In this document: positions 1 through 6,708 of the stretch, piece after piece
How positions within the stretch are numbered: position 1 is the first letter of the stretch
Layout of the letters: every line of letters starts with the position of its first letter
Assembly: GCA_016196415.1 (NCBI GenBank)
Contig: JACPXS010000125.1
Coordinates: 1 to 11,452, forward strand
DNA: 11,452 bases
From: Candidatus Omnitrophota bacterium
GTDB taxonomy: Bacteria; Omnitrophota; Koll11; Aquiviventales; Aquiviventaceae
Reading direction: 5' to 3'
Made by a program: the position numbers and the translations under genes
Notes under the pieces: generated by a model
Database searches by the model: none
The model's input: only the letters and a program-made list of their open reading frames with translations
Told to the model about the DNA's origin: nothing

Positions 1-99
1 AGGGGCCGAAACCCGAAGACCGGTCAGGAAGTCCCGGTGCCGCCCAAGCGGGTGGTCGTATTCAAACCTGGCCTCCTCATGCGCCAGGACATCAAATAG
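1..99 (+). CDS. HU/IHF-family DNA-binding protein, C-terminal end (5' partial)
   Basis: Frame 1 is open from the first base to a TAG at 97-99 and encodes 32 residues beginning RGRNPKTGQEVPVPPKR and ending GLLMRQDIK. This matches the C-terminal arm and last helix of bacterial HU/IHF proteins: the 'GRNPKTGxExxIPxxxVVxFKPGxxLR' signature, whose beta arm and its conserved proline bind and bend DNA in the minor groove. The proline-rich 'VPVPPKRVVVFKPG' stretch looks more like IHF-alpha than HU, but without the N-terminal half I cannot choose between ihfA, ihfB and hup. The gene starts upstream of the window. It is separated by 137 bp from hisS on the same strand, so whether they are cotranscribed is open. 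Confidence 0.85.
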   Translation, partial: RGRNPKTGQEVPVPPKRVVVFKPGLLMRQDIK

Positions 100-236
100 G
101 TCATCCCGCCTATCCGACACGCCTAGATCCGTTTCGGACACCACTCAGCCTCCCGGATCTGGTCCCGGCCTGTAATATCATGAGCGATTTCGCACGAGAT
201 CCCGCGTTACTCACGAACGCCGCGTAGAGCGCACCC

Positions 237-1550
237 ATGGGTTTTCAGGCCCTTCGGGGCACGACCGACGTGTTCGGCGACGAGGTCAAGCAGTGGTCGA
301 CGGTGGAGCATACGGCCCGTCGGATCGCCCGCCTGTACGGCTACCGAGAGATCCGCACTCCCCTGATCGAAGACGCCGCGCTCTTCCTCCGCTCCGTTGG
401 GGAGACGAGCGACATCGTTCAGAAGGAGATGTTCCGCTTCGAAGACCGGGGGGGGCACGAGATCGCGCTGCGGCCGGAGGGAACCGCCTCCGTCGTGCGG
501 GCCTACCTCGAGCATCACCTCGACAAAACCGAGGGGTTTGCCAAGCTCTTCTATCTCGGGCCGATGTTCCGCGCCGAACGGCCGCAGGCCGGGCGCTTCC
601 GCCAGTTCCACCAGTACGGGGTGGAGGCGATCGGATCCCAGAGCCCGTGGGTGGACGTGGAGGTCATTGTCCTGTGCGTCCACATCCTGCAGGCGTGCGG
701 CGTCCGGGACGCGATGGTCTGGTTCTCCAGCATGGGTTGTCGGAAGGACCAAGAACGCTCTGCCACGAAGCTGCGTGAGCGGCTGAAACCGCAGTTCTCA
801 ACGCTGTGCAAGGAATGCCAGGCCCGCTTCGAGAAAAACGTCTTCCGCGTCCTCGACTGCAAACATCCGACGTGCCACCAGATTGCATGGAGCATCGAGG
901 GCTCGCCCTTTTTGCTGTGCGAGGACTGCGCGCAGCACTTCAATGAGGTGCGCCGCGGCCTGAAGGAGGCCGAGATCACCTTCGATGACACGAAGGTCTT
1001 CGCGCGCGGGCTCGACTATTACACCAGGACAGTCTTCGAGGTCCGGGCCAAGGGGCTCGGGGCCCAGGATGCCATCGCGGCAGGGGGGCGCTATGACCAT
1101 TTGGTCGAGGAGCTGGGCGGCCCATCGATGGGTGCGATCGGTTTCGCCGCCGGGATCGAACGCGTGCTGATGGTGGCTGGGTCGCCCAAATCCACAGAGG
1201 CCTGGCCGCAGCGAAGAGGGATGTATCTGGCGATCACGCAGCCCGAACTCACCACAGAAGGATTCCGCCTCATCCAGCAGCTGCGTGAGCATGGGGTTCC
1301 GGCGATGATGGGGTACGATCAAAAAAGCCTCAAGGCTCAATTGCGCGAGGCCGACCAGGCGGGCTGTCAATTCGTCGCAATCCTGGGACAGCGGGAACTC
1401 CAGGAACGCATGATTTCTCTCAGGGAACTCGGCCCGCGTTCCTGCTCCCGCGATCTTGGCAAGAGTGAGCGGACCGTACCGCTTGATGCATTCGTCGATG
1501 AGATGGCTCGAACACTGAAATCCTCCGATCCTTCCTCCTCACCATGCTGA
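237..1550 (+). CDS. hisS: histidyl-tRNA synthetase (HisRS)
   Basis: This class II synthetase charges tRNA-His with histidine in the cytoplasm. The product is 437 aa, normal for bacterial HisRS. The N-terminus (ALRGTTDVFGDEV, YGYREIRTPLIED) is the family's motif 1 region. Motif 2 is seen as FRAERPQAGRFRQFHQYGVE. The histidine-binding loop ARGLDYYTRTVFE lies at about residues 256-268, and motif 3 is GAIGFAAGIERVLM. The C-terminal ~90 residues are the anticodon-binding domain. The insertion domain carries three cysteine pairs (C191/C194, C208/C213, C228/C231), as in a zinc-ribbon-like subset of HisRSs. ATG 237 is chosen because the conserved N-terminus begins there; the SD before it is weak. The last 7 bp overlap aspS, so the two are probably translated together. 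Confidence 0.97.
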   Translation: MGFQALRGTTDVFGDEVKQWSTVEHTARRIARLYGYREIRTPLIEDAALFLRSVGETSDIVQKEMFRFEDRGGHEIALRPEGTASVVRAYLEHHLDKTEGFAKLFYLGPMFRAERPQAGRFRQFHQYGVEAIGSQSPWVDVEVIVLCVHILQACGVRDAMVWFSSMGCRKDQERSATKLRERLKPQFSTLCKECQARFEKNVFRVLDCKHPTCHQIAWSIEGSPFLLCEDCAQHFNEVRRGLKEAEITFDDTKVFARGLDYYTRTVFEVRAKGLGAQDAIAAGGRYDHLVEELGGPSMGAIGFAAGIERVLMVAGSPKSTEAWPQRRGMYLAITQPELTTEGFRLIQQLREHGVPAMMGYDQKSLKAQLREADQAGCQFVAILGQRELQERMISLRELGPRSCSRDLGKSERTVPLDAFVDEMARTLKSSDPSSSPC

Positions 1551-2932
1551 GAACACACGGCTGCGGGGAGCTGACCGATGCGCAGATCGGCAAGCCGGTC
1601 ACACTGTGCGGATGGCTGCACCGACGCCGCGATCACGGCGGGGTGAGCTTCCTCGATCTGCGCGACCGATCCGGCATGGCCCAGGTCGTCTTCAACGCGA
1701 GGACCGACCCCGCCTTGCACCAGCAGGCGAAAGCGCTGGGCCCGGAGTACGTCCTGCGGATCGACGGCATGGTGCGCGCTCGTCCCAAGGGGACGGAAAA
1801 CCCCAAACTGCCCTCCGGGATGGTCGAGGTGGCGGCCAGCGCGGTCATCGTCCTCAACCCGGCAAGCCCTCCACCGTTTGAGATCGATGACCAGGCGGAG
1901 GTCTCCGAGGACGTGCGGATGCAATGGCGCTACCTTGATCTTCGGCGGACGTCCAGCCAACAGAAACTGATACTCCGGCACCGGATCATCCATCGCATGC
2001 GCCAGACGCTCGACGACCTGGGCTTTCTCGAAGTGGAAACGCCCATCCTGACAAAATCCACGCCCGAGGGGGCGCGGGACTACCTGGTGCCGTCCCGGGT
2101 GAACCCCGGCCGCTTCTTCGCGCTGCCCCAATCACCGCAGCTCTTCAAACAGCTCTTGATGGTCGCCGGCCTGGAACGGTACTTCCAAGTGGCCCGCTGC
2201 TTCCGTGATGAGGATTTGCGCGCCGACCGCCAGCCGGAATTCACCCAACTGGACCTCGAGATGTCATTCGTGGATGAAGCAGATGTGTTTGCTGTCATTG
2301 AGCAAGTCCTCAGCCGCGTCTTCAAGGATGAGCTCCACGTGCCCTTGACGATCCCATTTCCCCGCCTCACGCATCGCCAAGCGCAAGAGCGGTACCGCAG
2401 CGAGAAACCGGACCTGCGCACCCCCGCCATGCCCTGGGCGTTCTGCTGGATCACCGAGTTCCCGCTCTTCCATTGGAACGCCGAGCTGAAGCGGTGGGAG
2501 TCGGCGCATCACCCGTTCACCGCCCCGCATCCGGAGGATCTTGAGCGGCTCGCGCACGAGCCGGGTTCGGCTCGCTCGCGAGCGTATGATCTCGTCCTCA
2601 ACGGGACGGAGTTGGGATCCGGCAGCATCCGGATTCACCAGGAGGCGGTGCAGCGAATCATCTTCAACGTGCTGGGGCTCACCGACGACACGGTGCGGGA
2701 ACGGTTTGCGTTTTTGCTCCAGGCCTTCGCCTACGGGGCGCCGCCCCACGGGGGATTTGCGCTGGGATTAGACCGGCTGATCGCGTTGGTCACCCATGCC
2801 TCCTCAATTCGAGAAGTCATTGCCTTTCCGAAAACGCAGAAGGCGGTGGATCCGGTGACCGATGCGCCGTCGCCAGTCACCGCGATGCAGCTAAAGGAAC
2901 TCGGAATTGTCGTGGTAACCGAACCCCCCTGA
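1544..2932 (+). CDS. aspS: aspartyl-tRNA synthetase, bacterial type but lacking the GAD domain
   Basis: This class II synthetase charges tRNA-Asp. The product is 462 aa against about 590 for ordinary bacterial AspRS. The N-terminal OB-fold (residues 1 to ~110) contains [12 protein letters not shown] and [10 protein letters not shown]. The catalytic core has the flipping-loop region [13 protein letters not shown], the [12 protein letters not shown] stretch, motif 2 [20 protein letters not shown] and motif 3 [12 protein letters not shown]. The size difference is one clean loss: after YRSEKPDLR (to residue 292) only seven residues precede [10 protein letters not shown] (from 300), exactly where the ~120-residue GAD insertion normally sits. 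The frame is intact and both flanks are well conserved. His31 and Gly83 match positions associated with non-discriminating AspRS, which also charges tRNA-Asn. The start overlaps the hisS end by 7 bp and no SD is evident, suggesting coupling. Confidence 0.95.
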   Translation: MLRTHGCGELTDAQIGKPVTLCGWLHRRRDHGGVSFLDLRDRSGMAQVVFNARTDPALHQQAKALGPEYVLRIDGMVRARPKGTENPKLPSGMVEVAASAVIVLNPASPPPFEIDDQAEVSEDVRMQWRYLDLRRTSSQQKLILRHRIIHRMRQTLDDLGFLEVETPILTKSTPEGARDYLVPSRVNPGRFFALPQSPQLFKQLLMVAGLERYFQVARCFRDEDLRADRQPEFTQLDLEMSFVDEADVFAVIEQVLSRVFKDELHVPLTIPFPRLTHRQAQERYRSEKPDLRTPAMPWAFCWITEFPLFHWNAELKRWESAHHPFTAPHPEDLERLAHEPGSARSRAYDLVLNGTELGSGSIRIHQEAVQRIIFNVLGLTDDTVRERFAFLLQAFAYGAPPHGGFALGLDRLIALVTHASSIREVIAFPKTQKAVDPVTDAPSPVTAMQLKELGIVVVTEPP

Positions 2933-2948
2933 CGGGGAGCAGAATCAG

Positions 2949-2954
2949 AGGAGG
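2949..2954 (+). promoter_or_regulatory. strong Shine-Dalgarno of the LysM gene
   Basis: A perfect AGGAGG lies six bases before ATG 2961. It supports that start and independent initiation after the aspS stop codon 28 bp upstream. Confidence 0.8.
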
Positions 2955-2960
2955 CCACTG

Positions 2961-3494
2961 ATGCGCCGATGGGTACAGATCATGGGAACGGTTGTCGGCA
3001 TCCTTGCACTCGTTGGGTGCCGCACGGCGACACGGCTCAAGGAGGTACCGCGGGTTGACTTGCAACTTGAGGGGGGAAACCGCGGCTATCTGGTTGGAAC
3101 CTCCGCCGAAGCACCCGGCCAGCGGCCAACCCGACAAATGCTCGAAACCGAGATTGAGATCCCGAGCTTTTACAAACCGAAACGGACAAGCGACCAGATG
3201 AGTCTGGATGCCGTCGCCCCCCCGGAGACAACGATGAGCGAAGGGAGCCCCCCCGCAGCTTCCCAACCCTACGACATCTACGTCGTGCAGCCAGGGGATT
3301 CGCTCTGGTCCATTGCGGCAAAACCCGAGATCTACGGCAAGGCCACGCGGTGGCGAAGAATTTTTGACGCCAACCGCGACCTGCTCAAGGCTCCGGATCG
3401 GGTGCGGGCCGGCATGCGCCTCAACATCCCGCGAGGAACCTCAGGGAGTAGCCCCGCCGCTCATGATGATGAAGGCACCACGTTCAAGAAATAA
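2961..3494 (+). CDS. LysM-domain lipoprotein
   Basis: This 177-aa envelope protein probably binds peptidoglycan. Residues 1-20 form a lipoprotein signal: a basic start (MRRW), a hydrophobic stretch and the lipobox LVGC with Cys20 as the lipidation site. Arg, not Asp, follows the Cys, which would favour outer-membrane sorting under the E. coli rule. A low-complexity linker (about 21-105) includes GNRGYLVGT and ETEIEIPSFYKPKR. One LysM domain follows at about 107-157 (YVVQPGDSLWSIA... to ...RVRAGMRLNIPR), with a short charged tail. There is no enzymatic domain, so it is more likely an anchor or structural protein than a hydrolase. The start is set by the AGGAGG upstream. I recall similar linker wording in LysM proteins of Omnitrophota, which is the main taxonomic hint here; that is memory, not a search. 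Confidence 0.88.
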   Translation: MRRWVQIMGTVVGILALVGCRTATRLKEVPRVDLQLEGGNRGYLVGTSAEAPGQRPTRQMLETEIEIPSFYKPKRTSDQMSLDAVAPPETTMSEGSPPAASQPYDIYVVQPGDSLWSIAAKPEIYGKATRWRRIFDANRDLLKAPDRVRAGMRLNIPRGTSGSSPAAHDDEGTTFKK

Positions 3495-3499
3495 CGGCA

Positions 3500-3514
3500 G
3501 CGGCGTCACGCCGC
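3500..3514 (+). other. short GC hairpin after the LysM gene
   Basis: GCGGCG-TCA-CGCCGC is a perfect 6-bp stem with a 3-base loop, six bases after the LysM stop codon. No T-tract follows, so it is not a canonical Rho-independent terminator. It could be a weak pause or 3'-end stabiliser, or chance in GC-rich DNA. Confidence 0.3.
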
Positions 3515-3541
3515 GGGCCGCCGGCTCAAGCAGGAGACGAG

Positions 3542-4332
3542 ATGGCTGAGCAATCGCTCGCCTTTCGGAGCGACCAAGAGGCCCAGGCGCTGTTTGGGAA
3601 GCATGATCAGCACCTGCGCAGGATCGAGCAGGCCCTTGGGGTTTCCGTCGTGGCGCGCGCCGGCGTGATCAAACTCAACGGATCCGACGAGGCGGTGGCG
3701 AACGCGATGAAGCTCCTCGATGACTTGCTCGTCGTCGTGCGCTCCGGTGCGCCCCTGCGCAAAGATGACGTCGACTACGCCCTCCGCGCGCTCCAAGATA
3801 GCCGACTCATCCAATTGCGCCAAGTCTACCAGGAACGGATCGAGGTTCCCTCGAAGCGCCGGTTCGTGATACCGCGCACCCCGGGACAGAAGGTCTACGT
3901 TGATGCCATGCGTGCCCACGACATCGTCTTCGGCATCGGGCCCGCCGGCACCGGTAAAACCCATCTGGCCTGGTCCAGCGCTACCTTGACCGCGGCATCA
4001 TCGAGGTCGCCCCGCTGGCCTACATGCGCGGACGAACGCTCAACGATTCGTTCATCATCCTGGATGAAGCGCAGAATACCACGAGCGAGCAGATGAAAAT
4101 GTTCCTGACGCGGCTCGGGTTTGATTCGAAGGCGGTCATCACGGGCGACGTCACCCAAGTGGATCTGCCGGCCGACAAACCCTCGGGGCTCATCCAAGTG
4201 CAGACGCTGCTCGCCGCCATTCCAGGCATTAAGTTCACCCTGTTTAGCGGGCAAGATGTGGTGCGGCATGAACTGGTGCAGGCCATCATTCACGCCTATG
4301 AGCAGAACAACCACCAGAACGCCAAACACTAG
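3542..4332 (+). pseudogene. phoH: PhoH-family ATPase gene with an internal frameshifting deletion
   Basis: PhoH-like (YbeZ-type) proteins are cytoplasmic P-loop NTPases linked to RNA metabolism and usually encoded next to ybeY. Reading starts at ATG 3542 (SD AGGAG at 3532-3536). The KH-like N-terminus is followed by [16 protein letters not shown] with Walker A at residues 133-140. After codon 143 (3968-3970) this frame becomes non-homologous and stops at 4096. The gene resumes in another frame at about 3970 with [19 protein letters not shown], then [10 protein letters not shown] (Walker B, 4051-4080) and GDVTQVDLP, ending at 4332. The two parts total about 263 codons against a usual ~320. The missing ~60 residues are the segment with the family's TRPxVEAGExLGFLPG motif. 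No frame in the window supplies them. This is either a real pseudogene or an assembly deletion; the sequence alone cannot decide. Confidence 0.85.
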
Positions 4333-4336
4333 AACC

Positions 4337-4480
4337 GGTTTCATCCATCCCTCTGTGCGGCGGGTGGCGGCTGATCGGGCCCCCACTGGCCCGCAGCCGA
4401 CGACGGCGAGCGTCCGGCGCGGCGAGGAGCAGTGGGGTGGCAGCCGATCGGACCCGCCCCATGAAGGGATGTATGAAACC
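4337..4480. repeat. imperfect inverted-repeat element (MITE-like) after phoH
   Basis: Left arm 4337-4388 (starts GGTTTCATCCATCCCT, ends CCCCACTG) and right arm 4430-4480 (starts CAGTGGGGTGG, ends GGGATGTATGAAACC) are imperfect reverse complements of about 51 bp around a 41-bp GC-rich centre. The outer ends and the CCCCACTG/CAGTGGGG inner ends match best. Within both arms a roughly 18-bp segment, TGGCGGCTGATCGGGCCC at 4365 and TGGCAGCCGATCGGACCC at 4438, lies in direct rather than inverted orientation, so the arms are mosaics. The left end is four bases after the phoH stop. There is no coding capacity. It resembles a small non-autonomous mobile element or a large REP-like palindrome; no target-site duplication is obvious. 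Confidence 0.65.
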
Positions 4481-4490
4481 ACTGCTAGAG

Positions 4491-4577
4491 AATTCGGAAC
4501 GCGGAATTCGGAGTGCGGAATTGGGCCTCTTCACCGGCGACCACCCGTTCATTCCGCATGCTCCATTCCGCATTCGG
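4491..4577. repeat. heptamer-array palindrome immediately upstream of ybeY
   Basis: The left array reads as five 7-base units: AATTCGG, AACGCGG, AATTCGG, AGTGCGG, AATTGGG (4491-4525). After a 24-base spacer the right array is four 7-base units: CATTCCG, CATGCTC, CATTCCG, CATTCGG (4550-4577). The right units are approximate reverse complements of the left ones in matching order: CGGAATT pairs with CATTCCG twice, and the deviant AGTG unit faces the deviant CATGCTC unit. This gives a stem of four imperfect 7-bp blocks with a loop of about 27 nt. The array ends three bases before the ybeY ATG, so it occupies the place where an SD would be. Confidence 0.7.
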
Positions 4578-4580
4578 TCG

Positions 4581-5048
4581 ATGGTGGTTGAGGTGATCAA
4601 TACCCAACGGGAACTTCCCGTCAACACAGCCGGTGTGGCGCGCCTGGCCCGGCTCGCGATTCGACGTCTGCGCATCCGAACGGCTGGCGGACTGACGATC
4701 GCCTTCATCGGACCGCGACGCATGCGGATCCTGAACAAACGATTTTTGCGCCACGATCGCTCAACGGACGTGCTGAGTTTTCGTTACGATCGTCCCCTGA
4801 ATTCCTGGCCGCGCGCACGAGGGCGTCAGCAGACCGTCGGGGAAATCCTCATCGCCCCCCGGTCGGCGCACACGTATGCGAGACGCCACAGCCTTTCCTA
4901 CTCGGACGAGCTTGCTCGGTATGTCGTGCACGGCCTGCTCCATTGGGCGGGCCACGAGGATCGCACAACAACCCAGCAGCGGCGGATGCGGGCGCTGGAG
5001 GATTGGCTGCTCCGGCTCCCTGGCGCTGATCCCACCCGGCCCAGCTAA
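4581..5048 (+). CDS. ybeY: endoribonuclease YbeY (rRNA maturation factor)
   Basis: YbeY is a metal-dependent endoribonuclease for 16S rRNA 3'-end processing and ribosome quality control. The product is 155 aa, normal length. Conserved stretches are LNKRFLRHDRSTDVLSF (51-67), GEILIAP (87-93) and the metal site HGLLHWAGHED (117-127). The site is H117-x3-H121-x5-D127, so the usual third His is Asp. The position of the well-known Arg in 'YRxxDxPTDVLSF' is Leu56. Both are substitutions I remember from Bacteroidetes-type YbeYs, so the enzyme is probably functional. The upstream frame is open but runs through repeat DNA. ATG 4581 is chosen because MVVEVINTQ aligns with the family's N-terminus; no SD is visible there. 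It overlaps recO by 1 bp. Confidence 0.92.
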   Translation: MVVEVINTQRELPVNTAGVARLARLAIRRLRIRTAGGLTIAFIGPRRMRILNKRFLRHDRSTDVLSFRYDRPLNSWPRARGRQQTVGEILIAPRSAHTYARRHSLSYSDELARYVVHGLLHWAGHEDRTTTQQRRMRALEDWLLRLPGADPTRPS

Positions 5049-5770
5049 TGGGGCTGCATACGGCGGACGCGATTGTGTTGCGGCGGTATCCCTTCCGGGA
5101 GACCAGCGTCACGCTCAGCTGCCTCACGGACCGTTTCGGAAAGCTCAAGGGGCTGGTCAAGGGCCTGCGCGCCCAGCCTTCCCGCTATCACAGCGCCCTG
5201 GAACCGCTGACGATCAACCGGATCGTGTTCTATGACACGCACGCGAGCCAGCTTCATCTCATCACGCAATGCGACCTGCTGGATCCGCTGGAGGCGGTGC
5301 AGCGCGATCTGGAGACGGCGCAACTAGCCGGCTTATGCGCCGAGCTGGTGGATGCGGTGGTGCCGTTGGAAGAACCGCAGCCGGCCACCTACCAGTTGCT
5401 CAGGCAAACCTTGAAGCATCTCGCGTTGGGAGGAAGCGATCTCCTGACCGCGCGTCTCCATTTTATCGTCAGGCTCCTTCGGCTGGCGGGGTTTCAGCCG
5501 CAACTGGATGCGTGCGCCGGCTGCGGCGCGGCTGTGCAGCGAGTCGGCTACTGGAGCGCGCGACAGGGGGGGTTGGTGTGCGAGGCGTGCCTCCATGAGG
5601 ATCCAAAAGCCGTGGTGGCGGAGCCCGCGCTGCTTGAAGCGCTGGGCGTCTTGGCAAGAGCGGATGCCCCGCCAACACTCGCAACCCCCGTCATCCCGAT
5701 GCTGAGACGGCGGCTTGATGACTTCCTCCGGTGGCGATTGGACCATCCGTTGAAGACCTTGCTGGTATGA
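5048..5770 (+). CDS. recO: DNA repair protein RecO
   Basis: RecO works with RecR (and RecF) to load RecA on SSB-coated single-stranded DNA during recombinational repair. The product is 240 aa, typical for the family. The N-terminal OB-fold begins [20 protein letters not shown] and continues with [12 protein letters not shown]. The central helical domain follows. A zinc finger is formed by C156/C159 (CAGCG) and C178/C181 (CEAC). The ATG shares one base with the ybeY stop (TAATG at 5046-5050), and the TGA overlaps the glyQ start as ATGA. No SD is seen, so translation is probably coupled to ybeY. Confidence 0.95.
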   Translation: MGLHTADAIVLRRYPFRETSVTLSCLTDRFGKLKGLVKGLRAQPSRYHSALEPLTINRIVFYDTHASQLHLITQCDLLDPLEAVQRDLETAQLAGLCAELVDAVVPLEEPQPATYQLLRQTLKHLALGGSDLLTARLHFIVRLLRLAGFQPQLDACAGCGAAVQRVGYWSARQGGLVCEACLHEDPKAVVAEPALLEALGVLARADAPPTLATPVIPMLRRRLDDFLRWRLDHPLKTLLV

Positions 5771-6660
5771 GCAACGCGGCCATGCCGTTCCAACGGTTGA
5801 TTCGCACGCTGGACACGTTTTGGGAGCGCCAGGGCTGCGTCATCGTCCAACCCTACGATATGGAAATGGGCGCGGGCACCTTTCATCCCGCCACCTTTTT
5901 CGGGGCCTTGGGACGCGCTCCCGTGCGCACCGCCTATGTCCAACCCTCCCGCCGGCCGACCGACGGCCGCTATGGGGACAATCCCTTGCGGATGCAGCGG
6001 TACTACCAGTACCAAGTGCTCCTCAAACCCGCGCTTGATGATGTCCAGCAACGCTACCTCAAGAGCCTGAGCGCCTGCGGGCTGAGGCTCGAGGATCACG
6101 ACCTCCGCTTCGTGCAGGATGACTGGGAGTCGCCCACGCTTGGCGCCTGGGGGTTGGGCTGGGAGGTCTGGTTGGACAGCCTCGAGGTCACCCAGTTCAC
6201 CTACTTCCAGCAGGTGGGAGGTCTTGATCTGGACCCGATCTCCTGTGAAATCACGTATGGGCTTGAGCGGGTCGCGATGTTCGCCCAGGGCACGGATGAC
6301 GTCTATGCGCTCGCCTACGGCCCCGGCGCCTCGTACGGCGACCTGCACCTGGCCAACGAACGTGAGGGCTCGCGGTACAACTTCGAGCTGGCCGACGTGG
6401 CGTTCCACCAGGAGCTCTTCGCGAAATACGAATCCGACGCCAACCGCCTCCTGAAGAAGGAAGGGGCGCTGATGCCCGCCTACGAGCAACTCCTGAAGTG
6501 CAGCCATACCTTCAACATGCTGGATGCGCGCGGGGCGGTCAGTCAGGCAGATCGGCCGCGTCTCATCCTTCACATCCGCACCCTCGCCAAGCAGTGCGCG
6601 GAATTATATCTGGAGCAACAACGCGCTCAGGGGACAGGGGACAGGGGACAGGGGACATGA
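5767..6660 (+). CDS. glyQ: glycyl-tRNA synthetase alpha subunit
   Basis: This is the class II catalytic subunit of the bacterial two-subunit glycyl-tRNA synthetase; it forms glycyl-adenylate and works with GlyS. The product is 297 aa. Family hallmarks are [66 protein letters not shown] and [12 protein letters not shown]. The start at ATG 5767 overlaps the recO TGA in ATGA; ATG 5782 (MPFQRLI) is a possible alternative. The last ten residues, [10 protein letters not shown], are encoded by the four GGGGACA heptamers and are not part of the conserved protein. The conserved fold ends around AELYLEQQ. The TGA overlaps the glyS ATG by 4 bp (ATGA). Confidence 0.97.
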   Translation: MSNAAMPFQRLIRTLDTFWERQGCVIVQPYDMEMGAGTFHPATFFGALGRAPVRTAYVQPSRRPTDGRYGDNPLRMQRYYQYQVLLKPALDDVQQRYLKSLSACGLRLEDHDLRFVQDDWESPTLGAWGLGWEVWLDSLEVTQFTYFQQVGGLDLDPISCEITYGLERVAMFAQGTDDVYALAYGPGASYGDLHLANEREGSRYNFELADVAFHQELFAKYESDANRLLKKEGALMPAYEQLLKCSHTFNMLDARGAVSQADRPRLILHIRTLAKQCAELYLEQQRAQGTGDRGQGT

Positions 6661-6708
6661 AGAAACCGAGCAAGCGCTCCACGTCCCACGTCCCACGTCC
6701 CACGTCCC
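6630..6708. repeat. heptamer-array palindrome spanning the glyQ/glyS junction
   Basis: There are four perfect tandem copies of GGGGACA (6630-6657), a 23-base spacer, then four perfect tandem copies of ACGTCCC (6681-6708). GGGAC in each left unit is complementary to GTCCC in each right unit. RNA could therefore form four 5-bp helices in register, separated by 2x2 internal loops, closing a loop of about 26 nt. The glyS ATG (6657-6659) uses the last A of the left array, so the start codon sits at the base of the loop. The left units also look like Shine-Dalgarno sequences (AGGGG). Both arrays are translated: the left as the GlyQ tail, the right as part of the GlyS N-terminus. Confidence 0.8.

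Noticed and set aside
173..178. TAATAT as a -10 box for hisS
   Set aside because: It is the only AT-rich hexamer in the spacer, but no -35-like sequence is found at suitable spacing.
180..227. 15-codon leader peptide upstream of hisS
   Set aside because: It contains no histidine run, has no SD and is too short to support.
100..236. T-box leader or terminator upstream of hisS
   Set aside because: No T-box core sequence and no stable hairpin with a T-tract; only a 4-bp stem TCCG-TTT-CGGA around 128-138.
207..752. 181-codon minus-strand open frame opposite hisS
   Set aside because: It overlaps the conserved HisRS core and has no recognisable homology.
3962..4023. Programmed ribosomal frameshift in phoH
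   Set aside because: No slippery heptamer or stimulatory structure is evident, and about 60 conserved residues are missing from every frame, so a shift alone would not restore the protein.
4437..4580. Longer ybeY start within the repeat region
   Set aside because: The extra residues only translate the palindromes; conserved YbeY sequence begins at ATG 4581.
5731..5766. GTG start for glyQ upstream of ATG 5767
   Set aside because: The extension lies in the recO 3' end and is not conserved in GlyQ; ATG 5767 overlaps the recO stop.
5548..6573. 341-codon minus-strand open frame opposite recO/glyQ
   Set aside because: It is a shadow of the conserved recO and glyQ frames, with no family signature of its own.
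6498..6656. Longer glyS start inside glyQ
   Set aside because: That DNA codes for conserved GlyQ in another frame; ATG 6657 in the ATGA overlap fits coupling and the family's N-terminus.
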